Assembly (NCBI GenBank): GCA_930367205.1
Contig: OV884012.1
Span: 60,719,239 to 60,783,238 of the forward strand
Direction of reading: 5' to 3'
Source: Acanthosoma haemorrhoidale
Lineage: Eukaryota > Arthropoda > Insecta > Hemiptera > Acanthosomatidae
DNA: 64,000 bases
The notes under the pieces were generated by a model. The model did no database searches. It had not been told where the DNA came from and saw nothing but the letters and a program-made list of their open reading frames with translations. Each line of letters starts with the position of its first letter. Position 1 is the stretch's first letter. The position numbers and the translations under genes were made by a program. Shown here in pieces: positions 1 through 10,080 of the stretch.

Positions 1-3000
1 ACTTTTTGAACAACGACCAATATTAAAAACTGTTCTTATTCGATTTCCTTCAACGAAGTTCAGTATCAAATCAACTTCCTAAGTATCATTAACGCAAAGT
101 GTCACAAATAAGACCTTGAGTTGATTTTTTTTTTTTTAATTAGATACGTGTGACACATTGAACTTATGGCAAGTGGTAGAGCATTTGACACACGTGACCA
201 AAATGGGGTAACAAAGTAATAAGAATAAAACGCGTATTATATTTTCTTCACATAATAGACTAGAGCTATATATCTCATCTTCTGGAGCTTCGTAGAATGA
301 TGGTAGTAGGTACATAAACATTCAAGCTAAGGAGTCTTGTTCCAAAAATACTAATTTATTGTCGAGTCCAAAACGAGAGACTTTAATTTCATGCCGACCC
401 CCCCCCCCATGGACGTGGGCATGTTACACACCGTAAAGCGTAAAGATATTACACAATATAAAGTTTTGGGAGTGACAAGAACAATAATATGACGCGTTTC
501 AATGCGTTTTTTCTATGATAACAATTTAGCAGACAACACGATTATATATTTTTATTTAAATATATTTGATTTGTTCAAATAGACAAAAATAGCGTTAGTC
601 ATTTCGCAATCATATAATTACATTTTAAGAGATTATCGTTCTACCCTTAATCAATACAAATAAATTATGTTTAATACTATGTGTAAGTACTTATCTTATA
701 TCTTAATTAATATGTAAAAGTATGTTTCTTGTTCTGACGATGCATGAATAGATGCAACATCGACTTATGATGTACAATAAAAAAAGTTATATTTAGAGAA
801 TCTTCAAGTTTTTTTTTATAATATAATATAAATAATACCAACATACAAATGTCTCTGTTTGAGTAATACTTCGAAGAATCAATTATTTTCGTTAAAAAAA
901 GGTAATCTTCGATCTTATTGAAAAATGGCTCGACAACTGATCCTCAAACCGACTAGTATATTTAGTCTTTGAGAAATGTCTGGAGAAGATATTTCAACCC
1001 CACCCCTCGTGTAACTTTTAATGCGTAAATATGAATATGGTAATGGCTTGCGAGTCCCGCATTCGACATGGCAACTTCAAATATGAAAATTCGCTCAATA
1101 ACGCATTAAAATAACTTTAGGGGAAGAGAAGAAGTTTCCCCGATGGGACGAGCATCCACCCCTACACCTGACTCATGGTAATGCAGTCGCAGGAGACAGA
1201 AGGCACATAACCGGACCGAGGTCTAAGCTTGTTTACTCCGCGGGCCCTCTAAGTGGCAAACCTTGCTGCCCATTAGGGCAATACCGCCCCTCCCTCAGAC
1301 CTGAGCCCAGAAATGAAAATAAATGAAGATACAGAGCTTGACTACTTTAATCCGATATTCCCTCCTCCTGGAACACCTGAATTTATAACTGGGCCATTAA
1401 GCTACACTTCTTACACTTACACCTTTCCAGAGTACACTTTCGAGGAGAGCTTTTGAGTTATGTTCTCTTCGAGAGGCTTTTAAGTCGACAACCCTCTCGA
1501 GGGAGCCATTATCGAGCCAATGATCTATTAGCCGCCTTGAAAAAACAGTGGAGTGTACCATGATTCTAGGGCAGTATTTCTTGTTCGAAATTCAGGTGAA
1601 ACATTCTAAAATTTCAACTAGGTGACACATTGAAAAAAAATTAATTTTAAGTACTCATCAAAATTCAGATTAAAGGTTCTGATATGGCTGTAAAAACATT
1701 CCGCACGCCATGACTGTTCAAACGACTTTTTGTAATTAGAGTTAGCTAAAGACGCAACAAATGATTATTATCATGTAATGACAGGAAAATAGTTATTTTT
1801 TAAATGCCAAGCAATTGGTTAATATCCCTTAATTATTCTCATGGGTTTTCTTTTATTTTGAGCAGCCTCGTGGCATCAAAAAGAACTTCCATGTGAAATA
1901 GCCTGTATATCCAATACGGATTGAGCTGGAGGATTATAATGGTATTTATTGATCATAGTATGATAAGACAATACAAAAATAACATGCTAATCATCAGGAC
2001 ATCGAAAGCTTTACTTTGATCTTTTAAGACGCCCGTGCAAGCAAGCACACGGGACGACTTCTAGTCGTAAAACTCTTTTAATCAACACTATTTTGTACAA
2101 ATAGCTTCTGAAATTTGGCTTAAGAGATCTAGAGGAATTTAATCAGCTCCTGATTATTATTTACGAATATACTTTTAAAAATTTAGATAGAGGAGACCAT
2201 TTCTTCGACCGTTATTGCAGACACAAATTCAAACACTGACGAATGATTTGTACCGCCCTAAGGATCCGGAATAAATTAAATAAAAAGGTCTTTGATAACC
2301 TTTTAAGTGCAGGTAAAAGGTTAATAAAAACCTTGCCTCATAATGGGGTTCAACCCTTACAAAGCCCCTATTAAGAGCGGAAAGGACAAGTTATCAATAG
2401 CTTAGATTTTTTCCAGATCAGAAATAGTTATTCCGTGTACCAGTAGGCTCGCTTCAGCGCTATTATAGCGGATATCACTAAAAAAATATATTAAACAATC
2501 ATTATCAATGGAGTAGTGTGTCACTAACTATATATTGGTAAAAAATGAATTTACCATTCATATATAATTATAGATCCTCAGGTGAATCTATTTACAAATT
2601 ATTTTGTATTTCCTGTAGCATCATTACATTTAAAGATTTCAATTTTCAGCTAGTTCTATGGATTTGCCTATGGAAAAGTGGGCATGTCGATATAGCGGGT
2701 GTAAACAAAATATTTTTGAGGAACAAAACGTTGTTTTGTATGACTCGATAGGAGATAAGTCTTTGTTTGCAGAAATCCATCCATCCTATTGTGGCAGTGG
2801 ATAATTATGTTGAAAACTTCAAAGAAGACCATTGCCAAGAACTTGTTGGTTGGAATAATATTGAATATTTCTTTGACAAATAGTTGAAGAATGATTTGGT
2901 ATGTTTTTGTTGACAGTTGTCAAAAGTAACGGTGTGGTCATCCCTTGAGGTTCTTTTCCCAAACACACTCGAGTTTGCAAGCTGTACAAATATGCAAGGC

Positions 3001-3626
3001 AAATGCAATTAATTCAGACTGCGTTGTAATTTGTTGTCGAGATAATTACTAACTCATTGAAATGCAAATGGTACAGTAACACCTTGCTCTCATCAGGGAT
3101 GTTATGTTAAACAGTGCACTTTCACCTTCTTCGCCCCTTCAAAAGTCATTATGTATGCTCACACGTGAAACCAAACTGTGACAAAACCGCAGCGATTACT
3201 CGAACAAAATTTGTAGTAGCACCAATTAAGTGATTGTTTGGTATCCTCAATTCTGACATAAAGTAATAACCAGGAAAAAAAGGAGCTATACGAAGAAAGA
3301 ATTTTTTTGAGGTCCTAACATTATTTGCATGGAGCCAAATCTGGATGTGGAGACAATAAATCGTTAGCCACATAGTATTAGTTTAAAGTACAAACATTAT
3401 TTATACCAAATTTTATATAAACCCGACAATGTATAGGCTTTAAGGCTCTTTTAAGGAGTAATTTAATCTCCCATGCCAATGGCCAGGTGCTTAAACATAC
3501 TCATGCCAAATTTATCAGAACATTTCTACCTGCTACTACGCATATCTCATAATTACCGTCCTATTGTGCATTATTGCAAGGTGATTCCTCATTGATCTAA
3601 CGCTATGTTTTTTTTTTTTGTTTCAG
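1..3626. other. Upstream non-coding region of the LRR gene
   Basis: No confident gene. The stretch is AT-rich with a more GC-rich island near 1130-1500 that I do not recognise and a C homopolymer near 399-411. A perfect polypyrimidine tract plus AG ends at 3626 immediately before the LRR start codon, so part of this region is probably an intron whose upstream 5'UTR exon I could not place. A coding-like remnant at about 2644-2881 is listed separately. Confidence 0.6.
2644..2881 (+). other. Coding-like remnant, unidentified
   Basis: One plus-strand frame gives about 49 open codons from an ATG at about 2658, containing a Cys-rich piece (WACRYSGCKQN), and stops near 2800. After a one-base shift the reading continues for about 30 codons (NYVENFKEDHCQELVGW is part of it). 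The two pieces look like one protein broken by a frameshift. I cannot assign a family. A decayed transposable-element protein is the simplest guess, but a chance open frame is possible. Confidence 0.25.
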
Positions 3627-5138
3627 ATGATGTGGGTTCTGATTGGACTGTTGTTCGGCCTCGTGTCCTGTACAGCTGCTTTCTGCCCGACCAATTGCAT
3701 GTGTAACGACGAAACATTGGTAGTGTCCTGTGTCGATGCAAATCTAGACGTGATACCCATCACCCTCAACCCTTCCATCCAGAGGCTCATCCTCCAATAC
3801 AACAAAGTGAAGACGGTGGACGCCGCCTTTCAATTTTACGGTGAACTGCAGTATGTCGACCTTTCACACAACCATCTAGTCAGCATTCCCCCACGCAGCT
3901 TTGACTCTCAGAAAAAACTTATTGAATTACATTTAATCAACAATAAAATTTCTGCAATAACTAACAGGACTTTTGAAGGGCTGAAGAGATTAACCGTTCT
4001 TAGTCTCAGAGGAAATTTTCTAGAAGATTTACCCGACAGATTGTTTTACACATTGTCCCAACTGGAAGAACTGGACCTTGGAGAGAACCGTATCAATAGA
4101 ATAGATTCTACAGCTTTTCTTGGCTTGACTTCACTTCGTGTTCTGTACCTAAACGATAACCAATTGAAAGTTATGCCTACTTCCTGTTTTCCGACCCTAG
4201 GTAGTCTCGCAGAACTTCATGTAGGTTTGAATGTGTTCACAAGCTTACCCGAAGACTCCTTCAAAGGTCTCAACAGACTCACGATTCTAAATCTGAGTGG
4301 AGCGGGCTTAGACAACATAAGTGATAATGCTTTTCGAGGTTTGTCTACACTAAGGACCCTGGTATTAACCGGTAGTAGATTTACTAGTGTCCCAACAAAA
4401 CCATTGAGTATTCTAAGACGGTTAGAAGAACTTTATATTGGTCAAAATTATTTTTCTATCATCGGGCCCGATGCCTTTAAAGATCTTTTGAATTTGAAGT
4501 TCTTAGATATTACTGGATCGCCTAATTTGGAAAAGGTCGAAAAAGGATTTCTAAGAGAAAATTTAAATATCGAGACTCTTATATTAAGTATAAACAAAAA
4601 ACTGACACGGCTTGAAGAAGGAGCACTCGGGGGTCTACCCTTGCTGAAGCATCTTACGCTACGAGAAAACGGATTCACAACTTTCTCCGAATCGTTAGTA
4701 TCTTGGCCGGAACTGCGTACTTTGGACGTATCTGAGAACCCTATCCATTGCAGTTGCAAGTTAGTGTGGCTGAAAGAGCTGCTGGTGCGAAGGAACTCGA
4801 GCCAAGTGCTGTGTGCGCAACCACCCCCACTCAAAGACAAGGCACTGAAGTCGCTAAGCCCGGACGAGCTGGGATGTGCGATGCAAGGCCCTTGGCAACA
4901 CGCCCTGGTCGGCGGCCTGTGCGGCGCAGTTGTCGCCTTTAGCGCACTCCTTGGCGTGCTCGGCTACCGCTACCGGCGCCGCGTCAGAGACGCCCTGAAG
5001 GACTACAAGCTGAACAAGCAGCGTGCGATGAACAGCAGCAGCAAGGAGCACGAGTACCGGAAGACACTGTCGGAGGAAGAGGTGAACAGCTACTACCAGC
5101 AGACCCTGAGGACCGGTATCCCGGTGACGGAGCTGTAG
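3627..5138 (+). CDS. Leucine-rich-repeat transmembrane protein, single coding exon
   Basis: Encodes 503 residues from the ATG that directly follows a strong splice acceptor (T-tract plus AG at 3625-3626); a second ATG follows immediately. The order is: signal peptide (about 1-18); N-terminal cysteine cap (C20, C24, C26, C35); roughly twelve extracellular leucine-rich repeats of about 24 residues; a C-terminal cap starting NPIHCSC near residue 371; one membrane helix (about 425-448) followed by a basic stop-transfer RYRRR; and a cytoplasmic tail of about 55 residues ending PVTEL. This architecture belongs to cell-surface adhesion or receptor-like LRR proteins. No Ig or TIR domain is present, so it is not a Toll receptor or a Kekkon-type protein. 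The last four residues fit a class I PDZ ligand (T at -2, L at 0). GC content rises sharply over the last 300 bases and stays high past the stop. Ligand and exact orthologue are unknown. Confidence 0.9.
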   Translation: MMWVLIGLLFGLVSCTAAFCPTNCMCNDETLVVSCVDANLDVIPITLNPSIQRLILQYNKVKTVDAAFQFYGELQYVDLSHNHLVSIPPRSFDSQKKLIELHLINNKISAITNRTFEGLKRLTVLSLRGNFLEDLPDRLFYTLSQLEELDLGENRINRIDSTAFLGLTSLRVLYLNDNQLKVMPTSCFPTLGSLAELHVGLNVFTSLPEDSFKGLNRLTILNLSGAGLDNISDNAFRGLSTLRTLVLTGSRFTSVPTKPLSILRRLEELYIGQNYFSIIGPDAFKDLLNLKFLDITGSPNLEKVEKGFLRENLNIETLILSINKKLTRLEEGALGGLPLLKHLTLRENGFTTFSESLVSWPELRTLDVSENPIHCSCKLVWLKELLVRRNSSQVLCAQPPPLKDKALKSLSPDELGCAMQGPWQHALVGGLCGAVVAFSALLGVLGYRYRRRVRDALKDYKLNKQRAMNSSSKEHEYRKTLSEEEVNSYYQQTLRTGIPVTEL

Positions 5139-5148
5139 CTAGAGCTCC
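5129..5148 (+). promoter_or_regulatory. Hairpin with the LRR stop codon in its loop
   Basis: GGAGCT at 5129-5134 pairs perfectly with AGCTCC at 5143-5148, leaving an 8-base loop that contains the TAG and most of the following CTA. RNA structures near stop codons can modulate termination; a role here is inference. Confidence 0.4.
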
Positions 5149-5342
5149 TGGCCTCGCCGCCTGGTTCGGTGTATTACCTCGGGAAGGAGGCGAGGCAGGC
5201 AGGGATGCAGCGCCACGGCTCTGCCACTGCTCCAGTCAGTGGCTTCTCCTACATCTCCGCCGACCAGCTGTACATGGCCTCTTGCAGCAGCTTCCGCCCT
5301 CACCGCCACCGACCCCCTCAGCTCCGCCCCACTACCCCCTAA
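5139..5342 (+). other. In-frame open extension after the LRR stop (readthrough candidate)
   Basis: After the TAG at 5136-5138 the same frame stays open for 67 codons to a TAA at 5340-5342. By my count 52 of 67 third positions are G or C, above positions one and two, the bias expected of coding DNA. GC content collapses just after the TAA, when the 3'UTR becomes AT-rich. The six bases from the stop are TAG CTA. Stop followed by CTA is a known efficient readthrough context, and regulated readthrough is common in insects. The predicted tail has no membrane helix and carries several tyrosines (VYYLG, FSYIS, LYM) and a His/Pro/Arg-rich end. The TAG could instead be a recent nonsense mutation or a sequencing error. 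Confidence 0.6.
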
Positions 5343-8308
5343 CTCACGCACCCACACAACACTTATCCATGGATCTTCAACGTCCTTGTATATGAACGAA
5401 TGTAAAAATGATCTCTTACTGTTCCTTAGAACGTATGCGTAGTCTTATCATTGGATGGTAAATCTCATATTTTTATTGTCATTTTTACACGTGAAACTTT
5501 TTACATGTTGTTTTATTATATCATTGAATTATGTGCACTTTTACATACAAATATTTCATATTATAAAATAAACATTCCGGTAATGAAATGTAGATATATT
5601 GATATATGTATATATATATATATGTCTTTTTGTTAAAAATGTATCTATTGTTTTCTCTTCTCATAATTATATAAGAAACCATTTCTAAGTAGTTGTTTTT
5701 ATAGAATGTACAAAGCACTGTACAAATTATTTAATAAATATTGAGCAAACATGAATAAAAGTTTATGAGATACAAATATAATTTTAAAAAAAGTACCCTG
5801 CATAAAAAATCTCTGATAATTAAATATACTTCTGCGTGAGATACTGGATGAGTAAATAGACTTGAGAACATGGAATGGGTAATGTTATATTAGACTTTGT
5901 TATATTTGAAATAAATATATACTTGAGATAAAATATTTATATAATTCAACTATTATCATTAATTCACATAAAATCCTGAACTGTAAGGTTGGTCACCATT
6001 AAATAAGTTACAATGGTGGAAGTATGCTGGGCAACACTGAGTTGTAGCCATGGGGCATTGCATGTCTCCATATACTTAGAAACATATGTTATCGATATAA
6101 ATGAAGAGTTGTAATATATTTCCTTGAAGAGAAATAAAATTTCAACTTAAAAATATATATCACTGTAAATCTTGGTCTCAAAGACTTGTTTATTGTAAAT
6201 TACTGTACAGAAATTTGGAGATAGAAACTTGTAATTTATTACTAACTTATATTTTTATTAAAATCTGAATAACTTAAAAATTCTTTTAACTTTTATATTT
6301 TCGTGTTTGTACGGAACAGAAAGGAAATTATGTATAGAAATATTACCTTCAAATTTTTGAATTTATATAAAGGTATAAAAAATGTTAAATAAAAATGCAT
6401 TCCTTTGTAAACTTAGAATTGTATCATATTATTTATAAGTCTGTAAATAAATTTATATCATCGAATTGTATTAATATCCAATGAATATTGATAAATGTAT
6501 TTCACTTTTCTGATGTATATCTCTTTTTCTATTTTGTAAATACGTAATGTATAAGAAATTTTATGATGCTCTCATACCTTGTGATCTTACTTTATTCAAA
6601 AACGACATCCATTTAAGTCTTGAGATAAGTTTAAAAAGACAGTGCTAAGTATAATTCTTGGCACGGTATTACTTGTACAGTATTATATTTGATGTCACTC
6701 TTATAACAAATACACCACAGCTTTGTAATTTATTTGAATACTACCAATAAATAGCATTTTATCATAGAGTAGGCCTACTTATTATATTTACTGTACTCAT
6801 AAATTTAAAGATAACGTTTTATGTCGAAATACTAGTCACTTTTAAGAGCATGTAGATTAAGGGTATAATATAAATACAAATAAGAACGTTTATTTTTTTG
6901 TTGTTTTTTTGAACCTGTTCATAAATTTTACTCACCAGCATTTGTTTTGTTTCTTAATATGAAATAATTTCTTTAAACTGTTAAAAACAATAAAATTTAT
7001 GTTTTTTATTTTTTTTTTATCATTGCAGTTATCCTAATAAATACGTGATGTTATCCAATTGGATAAATAAAGCCATACGTTTATAAACAACTTTTTATTA
7101 CCTTCCGCTTCCTTCCCCGACTAAAAAGATTTGAGTAGAATAATAGAATATTTATATCACGCTGAAATGTTCGACCGGGCGTGCACACACACACACACAT
7201 ACATATTTATATTTATATTTATATAAATCGATCTGTGGTTTGTGTGTGCGCGCGCGCGCTCGAGACTTACAGCGTAACACTGTAATGTCTCTGGCAATTT
7301 ACGCCAAACATGTGGACTTACAAGGCATGCAGTGGATTTGAGACCTCTGTTTTTCTACCAAGAGCAACATACTGTTGCTTGTTTACGAATGGGTTCACCC
7401 AAGAATTTATTTATTCTTGCTCCTAAAGGGGAAATTTAAAATGCTGTTTATAATCAAGTTTTGAGTTAAGTTAATATTATGTTGGATTTGTAAAAGATTT
7501 TACTTTTTTGTTTTGATACTCTACTTTTACTATAATTACCTGTAAATAAAATTATCTTGATTTCGCACCCAAAGATTGGGATACAATCTAATACCAGAAT
7601 TTTTTTTTTCCTTATTTTAAATATATGTATTTTTTTGAGATAAACGAATGAACTATTGAACGTAATTTAAGTATTAATATGAACGTCATGATGTAGTTAA
7701 CATATAGGCTATTGCCACCTACTTCTTCTAGGGGTTGGATAGTGAAGTCAAGCCTGAAGATGGGAGCAATAAATATAGTATTATTGCATTATGATTTCTT
7801 CGCATGCGAAGTACCATCGGGAAAAACCTAGTAATTAAAACGAAAAATAAATAATTTTTGAGTTCGTGTTCAATTTAAGTCCAAATAGTGCTACATGTTG
7901 ATCTTCCTCGGGTTAAGAAATTCTATGTGTAATCAGGAACCGCCGCACCCGAGCAATTCTCAGTATTACCGTCATTAAATTTATACACTTTTTACTTAGG
8001 TATTCATAACCGAAATTGTCTTAAATTTCTTTATCTGGTCCTTATGTATATCAATTTAGTAATCTAAGTAGGAAGAAGTTGTGTTATCTTATATACTTAT
8101 TCTGTTGATAATAAGTTATTTAGAAAATTGAATAAGGAGAAATAATAAAAAAGTAAGCAAGAAACCAAATTGATTGAATCAATGAATGTTATACGTATGG
8201 TAGAAAAAAAATATAAATAAACAGGGAGGGGTCAGCTAGCTAGAATAGAGGGATAATTTAACAAAACATGCCATTACTGTTCCAAGTTAGAATACTTAAA
8301 ACTGTTGA
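5343..8308. other. 3'UTR and AT-rich intergenic DNA
   Basis: No gene seen. The region begins as the 3'UTR of the LRR gene, with several AATAAA signals (for example near 5567 and 5732). It includes a short TA repeat near 5605-5624 and long AT-rich stretches. All open frames here are short and low-complexity. Confidence 0.6.
7182..7262. repeat. CA / TG-CG alternating simple repeats in inverted arrangement
   Basis: A CA run near 7182-7200 is followed after an AT-rich spacer by GTGTGTGCGCGCGCGC near 7240-7262. The two runs are partly complementary, so the DNA could form a hairpin, and the alternating purine-pyrimidine tract is Z-DNA-prone. Confidence 0.6.
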
Positions 8309-8346
8309 CCCCCCCCCCCCCAAAAAAAAATAACAACAACAACAAT
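8309..8346. repeat. C-run, A-run and AAC low-complexity tract
   Basis: A C homopolymer of about 12 is followed by an A homopolymer and a short AAC repeat, directly beside the left arm of the inverted repeat. Confidence 0.6.
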
Positions 8347-8354
8347 ATCATTAA

Positions 8355-10080
8355 TGTCCACTGCGATGATCAAGGCTAAATGAATAAGAACGTAAATGAA
8401 TATATTACCTTAGCTCACCATATAGACTGCAATGTGACTGAACATTCTTCCAAATTAACAAGGACACGTACCAAGGGTTTAAGTCATAATATATTTCCAC
8501 CCCATACCAATGTTCTAAAATACTTTTTTTTTATCCGTACAACGATAAATTTGTAGCTGCAAAAAATATTGCTATGGTCTGATTGCAGAAGAGCTTATTA
8601 AACTGCACTATTGATTAGTTCGTTTATTTTTCTCCTTACTCGATGTATTTAGAAGAGTTTTAGCTGGAAATTATTTTGAATTGGTTAATCAGTGGTGATG
8701 TGGGGAGAAGTATGGGGAACATTAGATACAAACAAATATTTCAATGAGGATTTTTCTTTTTTTATTTATTTTCGTTCATTTGTTGTCCAAGTTAAATATT
8801 TATGAAACAATCCTAGGCCTTCTACACGTTCCTGCGGGACTATTAAGTTACTTTTTGTGAAGGAAAATTATGAATAGCAGGATTACTTCAGAATGAAATA
8901 AATTCCTTTCAACCAATAAAAATTGTGGTTGAGATCAGTAATTTTCACTTACTATAAAATGTTATTAATTAGATACATATTGTCCTGTGTGATGCTTGAG
9001 ATTCGCTTATATAATTACTGCGCATTAGCTCTAAATACCCCAATGCTATACAAAGAAAGTTGAAGATGTTTCAAGTTAAACAGTACAATAGATGGATTGT
9101 TGATTTCAGACTTCGGAGAAAGATATTGCCATATTAACTCTAAACTCTCAACCTAGTTCTGCGTGGTGTCTTTTTTTTTAAATTTCTGTAGTGAAAAAAG
9201 AGTGCAGTAAAGAAATCAAATAAACAGATTTTTTTTTTTGTTAAAAAAAGACTCGTTTTCATTCACGGTTGTTTTGTGTAAAAAAGCAACATAACATAAG
9301 TCCAATACAAGCAACCATAGGAACCACCTCATGGGGAAACATTAGGATGAGGGCGCTCGAACAAAGACAGAAAGGAACACAACACTCCTCTACCAGGTGA
9401 GTTAAGACAAAAGAAAAATACACTACTACTCAAAACAAGGCATTAGAGCCTTATAATCGCTGTACAGAAAAAAAACTGAATTGGACAGTGAATTGATTAA
9501 AACGATAGGAGTCATTTGAATCTTTTAACATTGCACCGAAAAAGGTAACCTTTGTATACAACTAATTAATAACATTTTAGTGAGTAAAAATTCCAGATCT
9601 TATCACAATCTTTATTGGTTGGAAGGAATTTATTTCGTTCTGAAGTAATCCTGCTTATTGGCGGGTCTATTCATAATTTTCCTTTAGAAAAAGTAACTTT
9701 GTATCTAATGTTTCCCATACTTACACCACGTTACCACTGATTAACCAATTCAAAATAATTTCCAGGAAAAACTGACCTAAATACATCGATTTTAGAGGGA
9801 AAAAAACTAGCTCTCGTATAGTGCAGTCTAATAGGCTCTTTTGCCAATCTGATCTCTGTAGCTTCAAATTCATCGCTGTTGGGATAAAAAATTTAGAAGA
9901 TTGTGATGGGGTGGAAATATATTATGACTTAAGCCCTTAGTACGTTTCCTTGTTAATTTGTAAGAATGTTCAGTCACATTGCAGTCTATATGGTGAGCTA
10001 ATGTAATATATTCATTTACGTGAGGGTTTTACACTTACCTTCTTATTCATTTAACCTTAACCATCTTAGTGGATATGGAC
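8355..10080. repeat. Large imperfect inverted repeat (foldback-like)
   Basis: The left arm (about 8355-8972) is the reverse complement of the right arm (about 9562-10080) in the same order throughout. One example is the block around TGCAATGTGACTGAACATTC at 8430-8449, matched near 9968-9987. Others are the stretch containing CCTTTCAACCAATAAA near 8906 and the AATAACATTTTA/ATAAAATGTTATT pair at the inner ends. The left arm has about 100 extra bases near 8730-8840. The spacer is about 590 bp and carries no coding frame. This could be a foldback-type transposon, an old inverted duplication, or a locus whose transcript makes long double-stranded RNA. Confidence 0.75.

Noticed and set aside
3618..3626. 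Earlier non-ATG (TTG) start for the LRR protein
   Set aside because: These codons lie inside the splice acceptor (T-tract plus CAG). The ATG at 3627 starts a good signal peptide.
4448..4840. 130-codon minus-strand open frame
   Set aside because: It is antisense to the LRR coding exon, and its openness follows from the codon usage of the real gene.
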